DNA from: Leucobacter sp. G161
Lineage (GTDB): Bacteria > Actinomycetota > Actinomycetes > Actinomycetales > Microbacteriaceae
Assembly: GCF_001482305.1 (NCBI RefSeq)
Contig: NZ_LOHP01000014.1
Location: forward strand, 50,751 to 114,750
Direction of reading: 5' to 3'
DNA length: 64,000 nt
Both the position numbers and the translations under genes were made by a program. The notes under the pieces are model-generated. The model was not told the DNA's origin and made no database searches. It saw nothing but the letters and a program-made list of their open reading frames with translations. This document shows, piece after piece, positions 38,954 to 49,795 of the stretch; the first letter of the stretch is position 1; every line of letters starts with the position of its first letter.

Positions 38954-40333
38954 ATGGCCAATACCAAGACGAGACTCGGAGTGAGTGCGTACGCGATTGT
39001 CGTATTCGTCTTCACACTTGGCAGCAACGGCGTGCGCAACGTGCTGGGATGGCCAGGATTCATCATCGCCGCGGTCGTGATCGCGGCGATCGGCGCGGTC
39101 ATGTTCCTCAGGCTTAAGCCGGAGCGATTCCGCTGGTACCGTCTCCCCGCGCCGATCTACCTCTTCTTGATCCTCGCGATGCTCTCGATCATCTGGTCAC
39201 AGTACACACTCGAGAGCCTGCTCGGCACCGTCGCGCAGCTCCTCACGACCCTCGTCGCCGTGACGCTCGCGTTCGTACTCACCTGGCATGAGGTGCTCCG
39301 CACCCTCGGCACCGCTCTGCGCTACGTCATCGGGCTGTCGTTCGTGTTTGAACTCGTGGTCTCGCTGTTCGTGCGCGAGCCGCTGCTGCCCTGGTGGCTC
39401 GAACTCACCGCGGCACAGGAGGAGAAGACGCCGAAGCTGCTGTACTGGAGCCGCGATCTCCTGTTCGAGGGCGGCCCGATCCAGGGCCTCGTTGGCAGCT
39501 CGACCCTGTTGGGGTTCATCGGCCTCATCGGCCTCATCATCTTCACCATCCAGCTGCGCGCGAAGCTCGTCACGCGCTTCGCCGGATGGTTCTGGGTACT
39601 CATGGCCGTCGCCACGCTCGCCCTCACCCGATCTGCCACCGTCACCGTAGCGCTCGCTGCCGTGGTCGTCGCGCTCGCGTTCGCCCTCTGGGCCCGCCGC
39701 ACCGGCCCCGAACGCCGTGTCCCCGTCTACATCACCGGTGCCGCTGTACTTGCGGCGCTCACGATCGCAGTGGTCTTCGCCCGCGGCTGGATCTTCAGTC
39801 TGCTCGGCAAGAGCAGTGACCTCACCGGCCGCGTCGACACCTGGGAGGCGGTCATCGCGCTCGCGCAGCAGCGCCCCTGGTTCGGCTGGGGGTGGATCAG
39901 CTACTGGGCGCCGTGGGTGGAACCGTTCGAGACGCTCGACGTGCAGGGCGGCATTCCGGTGATGAGCGCGCACAACGCGTGGCTCGATGTCTGGTTGCAA
40001 CTCGGCATCGTTGGCCTACTGATCTTCGCTCCGCTCGTCGCGCTCACGCTGTGGCGGGTGTGGTTCCGCGCGGTGGATCAGCCGCGACGCGGCTTCGGAC
40101 CGCCCCTCCCCTACGCGACGAGCGCGCTCTGGCCGTTCCTGCTCATGGTTGCCCTCGTGGTGCAGTCGCTCGCCGAGAGCCGCATGCTCATCGAGAGCGG
40201 CTGGCTCCTCCTTATCTTGCTCGCGGCAAAGTCGCGGTTCGACTTCGAACTCCCATCACTCGACGCCGAACCGCAGCGGGTGCCGTGGCGGCAGGTCCCA
40301 ATTCCACGCGACTACGCCCCCGCGCGCAGCTGA
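38954..40333 (+). CDS. O-antigen ligase/polymerase-like membrane protein
   Basis: This 459-residue protein has about twelve helices and a large outer loop with WSRDLLFEGGPIQGL. The Wzy/WaaL-like GRVDTWEAV...RPWFGWG and SAHNAWLDVWLQLG motifs are present. It probably polymerises or ligates a lipid-linked glycan outside the membrane. The ATG at 38954 lies 7 bases after TACCAT (38941-38946). It is divergent from manA. Confidence 0.8.
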   Translation: MANTKTRLGVSAYAIVVFVFTLGSNGVRNVLGWPGFIIAAVVIAAIGAVMFLRLKPERFRWYRLPAPIYLFLILAMLSIIWSQYTLESLLGTVAQLLTTLVAVTLAFVLTWHEVLRTLGTALRYVIGLSFVFELVVSLFVREPLLPWWLELTAAQEEKTPKLLYWSRDLLFEGGPIQGLVGSSTLLGFIGLIGLIIFTIQLRAKLVTRFAGWFWVLMAVATLALTRSATVTVALAAVVVALAFALWARRTGPERRVPVYITGAAVLAALTIAVVFARGWIFSLLGKSSDLTGRVDTWEAVIALAQQRPWFGWGWISYWAPWVEPFETLDVQGGIPVMSAHNAWLDVWLQLGIVGLLIFAPLVALTLWRVWFRAVDQPRRGFGPPLPYATSALWPFLLMVALVVQSLAESRMLIESGWLLLILLAAKSRFDFELPSLDAEPQRVPWRQVPIPRDYAPARS

Positions 40334-40394
40334 CACACGTCAAGCCGCGCCGAGACCCGGCTCGGCGCCCAGCACAACTTGGTAGATTGGTACC

Positions 40395-40751
40395 GTGAAC
40401 CTCACTACCGAACGTCTGCTGCAGCTGCGGGCCGACGCGCGCCTCGAACGAGAGACCATTCTCGAGTACCGGGTGCGCGGTGGGCAGGATCCTGCGATCG
40501 CGTTCGAAGAGGTGCCGGAGCTCGATGATTTCGTCGTCGCCGCGCTGCGTGACGAACTCCTTGAAGACCGGGGCCAGCTGGCGGAGTACGGACTCGCACG
40601 CCTCGCAGCCAGGTCCTCGAGCGACGACGCGGCGATCCACCAGGGCAATGCGGACCGCGTGGAGTTCGAGTTGCTGCGCGAGATCGCGGACACCGTACCC
40701 GAGCTCGCGGTCGCTGTGTGGCGGGCTGCCGGCAAGCTAACTATCGACTAG
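40395..40751 (+). CDS. Unknown 118-residue cytoplasmic protein
   Basis: I do not recognise it. It is acidic, mostly helical and has no signal peptide or membrane segment. The TAGATT hexamer (40383-40388) ends 6 bases before the GTG, so it looks like an expressed leaderless gene. Codon use is like its neighbours. An 8-bp stem (40347-40368) without a T run separates it from the ligase gene. Confidence 0.65.
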   Translation: MNLTTERLLQLRADARLERETILEYRVRGGQDPAIAFEEVPELDDFVVAALRDELLEDRGQLAEYGLARLAARSSSDDAAIHQGNADRVEFELLREIADTVPELAVAVWRAAGKLTID

Positions 40752-40811
40752 CAAATAGCCCAGTCAGAGCCGCCGCACGCAGGCTTGCAAGCCCGCTGAT
40801 AGGTTTGTGCG

Positions 40812-43010
40812 GTGAGTATCACGACAGTCAGCGCACCACAGCAGGCCAAGAAACGGTCGAAAGTACGCGCAGATATCCAGGCGCTTCGCGCGCTCGCCGT
40901 GCTACTCGTCATCGCGAATCACCTCTGGCCGACGCGCCTCACCGGCGGGTTCGTCGGCGTCGACGTGTTCTTTGTCATCTCCGGGTTCCTCATCACTGCG
41001 CACCTGCTGGGTGAAATCCGACGCACGAACCGGATCTCGCTGCCACAGTTCTACGCTCGCCGCGCGCGCAGGCTCCTCCCGGCCGCGCTGCTCGTCGGAG
41101 TTGTCACGCTCGGGGCGACGCTCGTCTGGCTGCCCGCGGAACGGTGGTCACGGATCGCGCGCGAGATCTTCGCCTCCGCCGCCTACTTCGAAAACTGGAT
41201 GCTCACCGCGTCCTCGGTGAACTATTCGGACCGGGGTCAGCCGTCGACGCCGGCGCAGCACTACTGGTCGCTGTCCGTTGAAGAGCAGTTCTACCTGCTG
41301 TGGCCGCTCACCCTCCTACTGCTCAGTTGGCTCCTCGCACGCCGCTTCTCTGGCCGAATCGCCGCGCGGCCCGGTCTCCTTGCCGGAGCCGTCATTGTGC
41401 TGGGTGGTGCCTCCCTCGCGTTTGCACTGTGGCAGACTGCGACCAACCCTGCAGCTGCCTACTTCAATACCTTTGGCCGCGTGTGGGAGTTCATGCTCGG
41501 CGCGCTCGTCGCCATCGCAGCACCGGTTCTTGCGGCCTGGTTTGTGCGCCGACCGATGCTCGCGATCCGAGGCCTCGCCCAGCTCACGGGCTACGTCATG
41601 ATCCTCGTCGCTGCGGTTCGCTTTGACGACGCCACGGCCTTCCCTGGTCCGTGGGCGCTGCTCCCGGTGCTCGGGACGGCCCTCGTGATCGCGGCGGGTC
41701 CCGACATGCCCAGGTGGACGCCCGCGCGACTCGCGGACTGGCGACCGGTGAAGTACGTGGGCGACCTGTCCTATTCGCTGTACCTCTGGCACTGGCCCAT
41801 TATCGTCATAATGCCCTTCGTGCTCGCGCGGGAGATCCGATCGGTCGACCGCCTCACCATGCTCGCCCTGAGTTTCGCGCTCGCGATTCTCACCAAGCAT
41901 TTCATTGAGGATCCGGGTCGCACCAAGCTTTTTGCCTCGGCCCGGCCCCGGCGCACGCTGCTCGCGACCCTCGCCTCGGTCGCGGTGGTCGGCTTGCTTG
42001 CCGGGAGTACGGTCGCTGCGGCTGGCTCCGTTGCAGCGCGTGAGGCAGAACGTATCGAGGCGGCCGTCGGAGCTGGCTGTTTCGCGGCCGGGGCGCTCCT
42101 CCCCGGCAACGACTGCGACGACCCCTTTGGCCCTGCGCTGTTCGCCGCCGGGGCCGACACCGAGGCTCCCTGGGGCGAGGCTGCTGCTTCCCCCGAGTGC
42201 ACCACCGCCGCGTCCGACAGGCAAATCCTCGCAGCAGGCAAGCCATCGTTCGTTGAGTGCGCGTTCGGGAAGAGTTCCGACGCCTCAGGCAACCGGCCGT
42301 ATACCGTGTGGCTCCTTGGCGACTCGCACGCCGAGCACTGGAAGGCGGCGGTCAATGACATTGGCCGCGGCAACGGCTGGGATGTCCGACACACCATGCA
42401 GGGCAGCTGCCCGAGCGTCCCAACCGCCCTCGTGCAGACCTTTGGCAAGGAAACCTCACAGGAGAAACGGGACAACTGCGCATCCTGGATCACTGAGGTA
42501 TCAGAGCGAGTACTCGCAGATGCCCCAGACCTGGTCATCGTCTCGAACTTCGCTTCGACCGAGGTCGTGGACGACGGCACCGGCCGTCCGCAGGAGGAGC
42601 AGCTCGCGGACGGCATGCAGGCCACCCTCCGGGCATGGTCGGCCGCGGGCACCCAGGTTGTCGTCATTCGGGATGTGCCGACGGCCGGCACCACGCTGGG
42701 CGCGGAGTGCGTTGCAACGAGCGGTGGCGGAGACCGGGCGTGCGTCGCACCGGTCGGCGACGTGCTGCGTCCCGACCCGATGTTTGCCGCGGCGAACGCG
42801 CTCGATGACCCCCGCATTGCAACCGTCGATATGACGGAGTTCTTCTGCCGCGACGGCGAATGCTCGGGTGTCATCGGTGGGCTTCCGGTCTTCTTCGACG
42901 CCGATCACGTCTCCGCAAGCTACTCGCGTTCGCTCGCGCCGATGCTCGGTGAGGCACTGAGTGACGCAATTGGAGTGTCGCTCCACGCACCCGTAAGTTC
43001 CCCTCAGTAA
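40812..43010 (+). CDS. OafA-type acyltransferase with C-terminal SGNH domain
   Basis: This 732-residue protein has an acyltransferase-3 membrane domain (about 15-400; DIQALRALAVLLVIANHL, FVGVDVFFVISGFLIT, WSLSVEEQFYLLWP) and an extracytoplasmic SGNH domain. The latter shows WLLGDSHAEHW, which carries the catalytic Ser, and FDADHVSASYS, which carries the His. Such fusions O-acetylate cell-wall or exported glycans. TAGGTT (40800-40805) ends 6 bases before the GTG. Confidence 0.92.
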   Translation: MSITTVSAPQQAKKRSKVRADIQALRALAVLLVIANHLWPTRLTGGFVGVDVFFVISGFLITAHLLGEIRRTNRISLPQFYARRARRLLPAALLVGVVTLGATLVWLPAERWSRIAREIFASAAYFENWMLTASSVNYSDRGQPSTPAQHYWSLSVEEQFYLLWPLTLLLLSWLLARRFSGRIAARPGLLAGAVIVLGGASLAFALWQTATNPAAAYFNTFGRVWEFMLGALVAIAAPVLAAWFVRRPMLAIRGLAQLTGYVMILVAAVRFDDATAFPGPWALLPVLGTALVIAAGPDMPRWTPARLADWRPVKYVGDLSYSLYLWHWPIIVIMPFVLAREIRSVDRLTMLALSFALAILTKHFIEDPGRTKLFASARPRRTLLATLASVAVVGLLAGSTVAAAGSVAAREAERIEAAVGAGCFAAGALLPGNDCDDPFGPALFAAGADTEAPWGEAAASPECTTAASDRQILAAGKPSFVECAFGKSSDASGNRPYTVWLLGDSHAEHWKAAVNDIGRGNGWDVRHTMQGSCPSVPTALVQTFGKETSQEKRDNCASWITEVSERVLADAPDLVIVSNFASTEVVDDGTGRPQEEQLADGMQATLRAWSAAGTQVVVIRDVPTAGTTLGAECVATSGGGDRACVAPVGDVLRPDPMFAAANALDDPRIATVDMTEFFCRDGECSGVIGGLPVFFDADHVSASYSRSLAPMLGEALSDAIGVSLHAPVSSPQ

Positions 43011-43168
43011 GCAAAGCACCGGCGATGCGGGACGAGCGGCCCGCCAGCGCCCGACTAGCCACGGCTGTACCTGCGTGCTAATCTCCTGAATCAACCACCG
43101 GTCGGTCCGCGTGCCAACTCGGTAAGGGCGAACTGACTCCGCAACGATGCGAAAGGCACTGGTGCCCC

Positions 43169-44698
43169 GTGACCGACAAGCTGCAAGAAATTCTTGATTC
43201 CATCGGCGGCGTGATTTGGGGGCCGTTCGTCCTCATCCCACTCCTCTTCCTCACCGGCCTCTACCTCACGTTCCGACTCGGCGGGATCCAGTTCCTGCGG
43301 CTCGGAGCAGCGCTCAACCTCGGGTTGCTGCGGCGGAAGGATCCCGGCGCGAGCGGCGACATCACCCAGTTCCAGGCCCTCACCACTGCGCTCGCGGCCA
43401 CCGTCGGCACCGGCAACATCGTCGGTGTCGCCACAGCCATCGGCATCGGCGGCCCCGGAGCACTCTTCTGGATGTGGATCACCGGCCTGCTCGGGATGGC
43501 TTCGAAGTACACGGAGGCCTTCCTTGGCGTGCGCTACCGGCAGGCAGACGCGAAGGGCGACCGCAACGGCGGCCCCCAGTACTACCTCGAAAAGGGCATT
43601 AAGGGCCCCGTCGGGAAGATCCTCGCCTGGTCGTTCACCGTGTTCGCAGTGTTCGCGTGCTTCGGCATCGGCAACCTCACCCAGTCGAACGCGATCGCGG
43701 CGAACGTTGAGAATAGCTTCAACGTGCCCGTCTGGGTGACCGGTGTGATCCTCACCGTGCTCGCGCTCGTCGTGCTCGTCGGCGGCATTAAGTCGATCGG
43801 CCGCGTGACCTCGGGCCTCGTGCCCGTGATGATCGTGTTCTACGTTGTCGCCGCACTGTACATTCTCGCGATGAACGTCGGCGACATCCCCGCCGCGCTC
43901 GGTACGATCTTCTCCGACGCCTTCACCGGAACGGCTGCCGCCGGCGGCTTCACCGGGTCCGTGTTCATCATCGCGGTGCAGTACGGCTTCGCACGCGGCA
44001 TTTTCTCGAACGAGTCGGGCATGGGCTCGGCCGCAATCGCAGCTGCGGCGGCGCAGACGAGCCACCCGGTGCGCCAAGGGCTCGTGTCGATGACGCAGAC
44101 CTTCATCGACACGATCATCGTCGTCACGATGACAGGCCTCGTCATCGTCACAACGGGCGCGTACAAGCTCATCGACGGCGAGACCAACGAGCAGCTCTCT
44201 GCCGCGCTCATGACCGGTGAGGCGTTCTCGCAAGGGCTCCCCGGCGAATGGGGGCATTGGGTCGTCACCATCGGGCTCGTGCTCTTCGCATTCTCGACGA
44301 TCCTCGGCTGGTCGTACTACGGCGAGCGCAACATCGTTCGCATCTTTGGCCGCAGCGTCGCGATCCCGTTCCGTGTCGTCTTCGCCCTCGTGGTGTTTAT
44401 CGGCGCGACGACGCAGCTCGAGATCGCGTGGTCGTTCTCGGACATGATGAACGGGCTCATGGCGATCCCGAACCTCATCGGGCTGCTCATCCTCTCCGGC
44501 CTCGTCGCGCGCGAGACGCGCGCCTACTTGAAGTTCGACCCGAAGCTCAGGGCGACGCCCGAGGAGATCGAGCGGGCGCTCGCGTCCGAGCCCGGGTACC
44601 AACAGTGGCGGGCACGCGAGGCTGAGCTCGACCGGGCGAGCGGCCGGGAGCCGCAGCGTCCGGCGACGAGCACGATTTCCGTGCCGACTGACGAATAG
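43169..44698 (+). CDS. Sodium/alanine (AGCS-family) amino-acid symporter
   Basis: This 509-residue membrane protein has about ten helices. The family blocks are GTGNIVGVATAIGIGGPGALFWMW, quoted here in part as GTGNIVGVATAIGIGGPGA, and FSNESGMGSA. Transport of alanine or glycine with Na+ is likely. GAAAGG lies 13 bases before the GTG. The hydrophilic tail of about 50 residues is Glu/Arg-rich. Confidence 0.93.
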   Translation: MTDKLQEILDSIGGVIWGPFVLIPLLFLTGLYLTFRLGGIQFLRLGAALNLGLLRRKDPGASGDITQFQALTTALAATVGTGNIVGVATAIGIGGPGALFWMWITGLLGMASKYTEAFLGVRYRQADAKGDRNGGPQYYLEKGIKGPVGKILAWSFTVFAVFACFGIGNLTQSNAIAANVENSFNVPVWVTGVILTVLALVVLVGGIKSIGRVTSGLVPVMIVFYVVAALYILAMNVGDIPAALGTIFSDAFTGTAAAGGFTGSVFIIAVQYGFARGIFSNESGMGSAAIAAAAAQTSHPVRQGLVSMTQTFIDTIIVVTMTGLVIVTTGAYKLIDGETNEQLSAALMTGEAFSQGLPGEWGHWVVTIGLVLFAFSTILGWSYYGERNIVRIFGRSVAIPFRVVFALVVFIGATTQLEIAWSFSDMMNGLMAIPNLIGLLILSGLVARETRAYLKFDPKLRATPEEIERALASEPGYQQWRAREAELDRASGREPQRPATSTISVPTDE

Positions 44699-44717
44699 TA
44701 GGTCTCGCCCAGCAAAC

Positions 44718-44756
44718 AGCGGTGCCCGTCGGCGAACCTCGCCGACGGGCACCGCT
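44718..44756. terminator. Bidirectional terminator, 18-bp perfect stem
   Basis: AGCGGTGCCCGTCGGCGA (44718-44735) pairs fully with 44739-44756 around ACC. It lies between the convergent symporter and amidase genes. There is no T run. Confidence 0.8.
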
Positions 44757-44767
44757 ATCACGCTGTC

Positions 44768-46186
44768 CTACAGTGCGGGCCGGTGCTCCGCCGTGTACGC
44801 CCACGGGCGCAGCTGTTCAAGGGCTGCCCCTACCCGAAACACCGACTCATCGGCGTATGGGTGCCCGACGAGTTGCACCCCGGTCGGCACACCATTGCGT
44901 GCGTGCCCGCTCGGAACCGCGAGCACGGGGCAACGGTTGGCCACGTTGAATGGGATCGTCAGCATCGTCTCCGCACTCGAGACCTCTTCCCCGTCGATCT
45001 CGGCCCCGGTAAGGAGCGAGTCGCCTGCGATGAGACCGGTCGTGGCCGCCGTGGGGCACAGGAGCACGTCGAATCCCGACATGGCCTGTGCAATCGCCTG
45101 CTGCACCACGTACTCGGCCCTCGCAGCGTCGAACATCCGTGTCGCGGCTCCGACGGGCGCCATTTCGGCCACGAACTGCCCGGCGTAATCGGTGAGCTCT
45201 GCGACTCCATCGCCGACGGTATGCTCGACCATCCGTGCCATCATCTGCGCGAAGTGTGTACCTGCCGCAGCCAACAACGTCGCCTCGTCCAGGCCAAACG
45301 TCACCTCAACGACCTCAGCCCCTGCCCGCGTGAGCGCTTCCGCGACAGCGCGCGTATTGTCCCGAACCTCCGGGTCCACACGGAAGCCGCCGAGGTCGAA
45401 GCTCAGCGCGATCCGCATACCGGCGATGCCGGCGAATGTCTCGGGCAACGGATTCGGCGCGGGTAAGGACACGTGGTCTCTCGGGTCCTGCCCTGCGATC
45501 ACGTTGGTGAACAGCGCAACGTCAGCCACCGTGCGCCCCATTGGTCCATCGCCTCGGTAGTAGTCGAGGCTCATCGGACCGATCCCGGGCACCCTGCCGT
45601 ACGGGGCTTTGAATCCCACGTTCCCCGTGAACGATGAGGGGCCGCGCGTGGATCCACCGATGTCCGAGGCAGTGGCAAGGGTCGTGAATCCTGCCGCGAG
45701 CGCGGCTCCGGCCCCACCCGACGATCCGCCTGGCGAGAACTGCGTGTTCCAGGGGTTTCGGGTGACACCCCACAGCTTCGAGTGAGTAAATCCGGCAATC
45801 GAGAACTCGGGCGTCGCCGTGCGGGCGTGGATGATGGCTCCGGCGTCGAGTAGCCGGTCAATGATCGGCGCGTTCTCGGTCGCGGTAAAACCGGGCCAAG
45901 CCGCAGATCCCTCACTGATACGGTGCCCTGCGATCATGTGCTTCTCTTTCGCTGCGACCGTGATTCCTTCCAACGGTCGCGCAGTTCCGGCCCGGTAGCG
46001 TTCGGCTGCCTTCGCTGCGTGTTCCCTCGCTTCATCCGCGAAGACCTCCGTGAGGGCCCCCAGTTCACCGTCATAGGCTTGAGCCCGGGCAAGCTGAGCG
46101 TCGAGGACCTCGAGCGGCGTCAACTCCCCCCGATGGAACATTGCTCTCGCTTCGGTCGCGGACAGGTAGCAAATGGTGTCGTTCAT
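44768..46186 (-). CDS. Amidase-signature hydrolase
   Basis: This 472-residue protein has the Ser-Ser-Lys triad: Lys in TVAAKEKHMIAG, Ser in SDIGGSTRGP and the GGSSGGAGAALAAG loop. It hydrolyses an amide of unknown type. The start ATG at 46186 has AAGGAGG upstream and overlaps the MFS stop by 4 bases (ATGA), so the pair is co-translated. The transporter probably imports the substrate and the divergent Lrp-type regulator probably controls both. Confidence 0.9.
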   Translation of the reverse strand: MNDTICYLSATEARAMFHRGELTPLEVLDAQLARAQAYDGELGALTEVFADEAREHAAKAAERYRAGTARPLEGITVAAKEKHMIAGHRISEGSAAWPGFTATENAPIIDRLLDAGAIIHARTATPEFSIAGFTHSKLWGVTRNPWNTQFSPGGSSGGAGAALAAGFTTLATASDIGGSTRGPSSFTGNVGFKAPYGRVPGIGPMSLDYYRGDGPMGRTVADVALFTNVIAGQDPRDHVSLPAPNPLPETFAGIAGMRIALSFDLGGFRVDPEVRDNTRAVAEALTRAGAEVVEVTFGLDEATLLAAAGTHFAQMMARMVEHTVGDGVAELTDYAGQFVAEMAPVGAATRMFDAARAEYVVQQAIAQAMSGFDVLLCPTAATTGLIAGDSLLTGAEIDGEEVSSAETMLTIPFNVANRCPVLAVPSGHARNGVPTGVQLVGHPYADESVFRVGAALEQLRPWAYTAEHRPAL

Positions 46187-47460
46187 GAACGTGCCTCCTT
46201 GGTTGTCGTGAGGTCGGGAAGACCAATCGGGAACTGCTGGGTGTGGTCGGCGACCAGCTCGGGAGCCAGCCGTGCTTTGAACTCTGCACCGCTCCGCGGG
46301 AGAAACAGTGCCGCAACAATTGCGATCACCGGGCCGACCGCGAGTGCAGACAGCGCAACGCTCCAGCCGGAGGATTCGATGAGTACACCGAGAACCGCCG
46401 GCGCAATCACACCCGCAACCATTCCGCCGAAGAGGATCATGCCGCTTCCGAGGCCTGTCACCGTGGGCGCGAGATACTTCAGCGGGAGGGCGAAAGCTCC
46501 GATGTAGGCGAACGAGGCGATCCCCAAGCCGAGGGTCATCGCAATCACGATCATCGGCACCGTTGTCAGGTGCGGGAACACTAGCGCGTAGGCCGCTGCG
46601 AACACCATTGCAGGAATGATCAGCACCTTCGGCCGGCCCCCGATACGATCCGCGATGAGGCCAGAGAGGATGATTACCACGACCGCGGAGATCCCTGGGA
46701 AGATCGCGAGCAGCGCTGAAGCGCTCGGAGACAGGCCGAACTGCTCCTGCAGGTAGGAGGCGCCCCACGCCTGTGCTCCCCAAACAAGCACGTCATAGCC
46801 GAAGAACACGGCGACATACAGCCACATGACGGGTGTGCGGAGCAGCTGTAGCGCACGGCGTCGCTGGCCTGGATCTCGGCGCCCCGATTGCTGTGGTTGC
46901 ACGAGCGGCTGCGGCATCCATTTCCCAAAGGCGCCCAGCACGAAGAGCCCGAGCACAGCGATGACGAGGAACATCCCCCTCCAGCCGACGAGCGGGATCG
47001 CGATCGCCGCGATCACCGCTGCGAGAATCCCGCCAAAGGCATTCGAGCTGTTTACCCACCCGGTGGCCGTCATTCGCTGCTCGGGTACCGAGCGCTCTGC
47101 GAGCATCTTGAGGGCTGCGCCGGGGAACACCCCTTGCGCGAATCCGAACAGCACTCTGATCACGATGAGCGACGTGAACGAGAAAGCCACCGCGGTGAGA
47201 CCGGTGAATACTGACCACGCGATGAGTCCTACGACCGCAATTCGGAATGCGCCATAGCGGTCAGCGAGCATCCCTCCGGGAATCTGCGCGATCGCATAGG
47301 CGAGGAAAAACGAGGAGACAATCAGGCCCGCCTGCGAGTGGCTGAGTGCAAGATCCTGCCGGATCAGCGGAAGCGCAACATTGATGACCAATCGGTCAAT
47401 GTAGTCCACTGTCCAGGCGGCGAAAAGTAGGATTACGGTAATTCGTGTCTTTGGCAGCAC
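46183..47460 (-). CDS. Major-facilitator-superfamily transporter
   Basis: This 425-residue protein has twelve helices. It shows DYIDRLVINVALPLI, QIPGGMLADRYG and VLFGFAQGVFPGA, close to the anion:cation symporter (ACS) branch that takes up organic acids. The GTG at 47460 is preceded by AAAAGGA; a longer frame would overlap the regulator's promoter region. It forms an operon with the amidase gene. Confidence 0.88.
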   Translation of the reverse strand: MLPKTRITVILLFAAWTVDYIDRLVINVALPLIRQDLALSHSQAGLIVSSFFLAYAIAQIPGGMLADRYGAFRIAVVGLIAWSVFTGLTAVAFSFTSLIVIRVLFGFAQGVFPGAALKMLAERSVPEQRMTATGWVNSSNAFGGILAAVIAAIAIPLVGWRGMFLVIAVLGLFVLGAFGKWMPQPLVQPQQSGRRDPGQRRRALQLLRTPVMWLYVAVFFGYDVLVWGAQAWGASYLQEQFGLSPSASALLAIFPGISAVVVIILSGLIADRIGGRPKVLIIPAMVFAAAYALVFPHLTTVPMIVIAMTLGLGIASFAYIGAFALPLKYLAPTVTGLGSGMILFGGMVAGVIAPAVLGVLIESSGWSVALSALAVGPVIAIVAALFLPRSGAEFKARLAPELVADHTQQFPIGLPDLTTTKEARS

Positions 47461-47501
47461 AACGTTCCTTTTCCGATCGGAGTCGACGGTGACACCCGAC
47501 C

Positions 47502-47512
47502 TGCAAGTTGCA
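47502..47512. promoter_or_regulatory. Candidate operator in the MFS/Lrp divergent region
   Basis: The palindrome TGCAAGTTGCA lies between the two start codons if the regulator starts at 47579. It fits the short dyads bound by Lrp/AsnC proteins; binding is inferred. Confidence 0.4.
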
Positions 47513-47578
47513 TCCACACTAAAGAGCTGCGAGTTCGAATCCGTGCGGGCAGCAATTTTCGGCGCTCGACCGCCTCAA

Positions 47579-48601
47579 ATGCAGGATTCCGGACACCGTG
47601 CCCTGTCAGAGCGCGAGCTTGAAGTGGTGACCGCGCTGCAACGGGACCCGCGTGCTTCCTGGGCGACAGTTGGCGAGCTCATCGGAACGAACGCGACCAC
47701 CGCGTCGCGAATATGGCAACGGTTGGAACATGCGGGGCTTGCGTGGACGAGCGTCTACCTCGCGAACTATGTCAACGTCATCGGGTACATCTGGGTCTCC
47801 GTGGAGCCTGGCCACCTCGAGCAAGTTGCTACGGCCCTCGCGCTGCACACCGGAATCTTTTGGATGGAGCGCCTTGACGGTGACGCACAGCTCTTCGCGG
47901 GTTTCGGTGCCCCCACCGTGCACGTCGTCGAGACACTGTTGACGGCCGTCGAGATGCTGCCAGGAGTTCGACAGGTCCGATCACAGCTGTCCCGCCGCGT
48001 GCTGCAAGACGGAGCACAATGGCTGCCCGATACGGTGCCCCCGGTCGAGCGCAGCACCGGACACGGCTGGCAACCCACACACACTGCCCCAACGCTCCCC
48101 AGCGCCCGAGAATGGGATGCGTACCGAGTTCTCGCAACCAATGGCCGCACGAGCTACATCGACCTGGCACGCTCGACTGGACTGTCAGAACGGACCCTCC
48201 GCCGGCGGCTTCCCGCGCTCCTAGAACGAGGCCTCCTCGCAAGCCGCTGCGATGTCGTGCGAGAGAGCATCGGACTCCCACTCGGCATGATCGTGACAGT
48301 CGACATGCAGCGAGGCTGGCAAACAGCGGCTTCCGTGATCGCCAGATGGTCAGCGACTCGGCTGGTCGCTCTCATCAGCGGAGACGCTCCGCTGCTGCTG
48401 CATTTTTGGGTGCGTTCGACCGCTCACGGCGCGGAACTGCTTGAACGGATCTCCGCGCTCGACCCCAGCGTGCGTATCGCAACAGTGAACTTCTCGCTCC
48501 GCTCACTCAAGCGCTCATACCGGTTCATCGGACCATCGGGAGCGGTCACCGGTATCGCGCCGTTCGGAGACGGCACTGAACTGCCCGAAGTTCTCAGCTA
48601 G
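47579..48601 (+). CDS. Two-domain Lrp/AsnC-family regulator
   Basis: This 340-residue protein carries two AsnC-type helix-turn-helix units (SERELEVVTALQRDPRASW; YRVLATNGRTSYIDLARSTG), each followed by a ligand-binding-like region, so it equals two fused Lrp monomers. The ATG at 47579 leaves 118 bases for promoters. A GTG at 47489 would add 30 poorly conserved residues and leave only 28 bases. Local control of the amidase-MFS operon is inferred. Confidence 0.8.
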   Translation: MQDSGHRALSERELEVVTALQRDPRASWATVGELIGTNATTASRIWQRLEHAGLAWTSVYLANYVNVIGYIWVSVEPGHLEQVATALALHTGIFWMERLDGDAQLFAGFGAPTVHVVETLLTAVEMLPGVRQVRSQLSRRVLQDGAQWLPDTVPPVERSTGHGWQPTHTAPTLPSAREWDAYRVLATNGRTSYIDLARSTGLSERTLRRRLPALLERGLLASRCDVVRESIGLPLGMIVTVDMQRGWQTAASVIARWSATRLVALISGDAPLLLHFWVRSTAHGAELLERISALDPSVRIATVNFSLRSLKRSYRFIGPSGAVTGIAPFGDGTELPEVLS

Positions 48602-48610
48602 CGAGACGTC

Positions 48611-49795
<1,185 letters not shown>

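Noticed and set aside
40347..40368. Terminator after the O-antigen-ligase-like gene
   Set aside because: An 8-bp stem GCGCCGAG/CTCGGCGC exists but has no T run and such stems are common at this GC content; not listed as a feature.
43091..44761. 556-residue minus-strand frame
   Set aside because: Antisense to the AGCS symporter; its His/Asp/Glu-rich product is a codon-bias artefact.
46187..46783. Long N-terminal extension of the amidase frame
   Set aside because: It lies antisense-free but inside the MFS gene in another frame; the amidase ATG at 46186 has a strong ribosome site.
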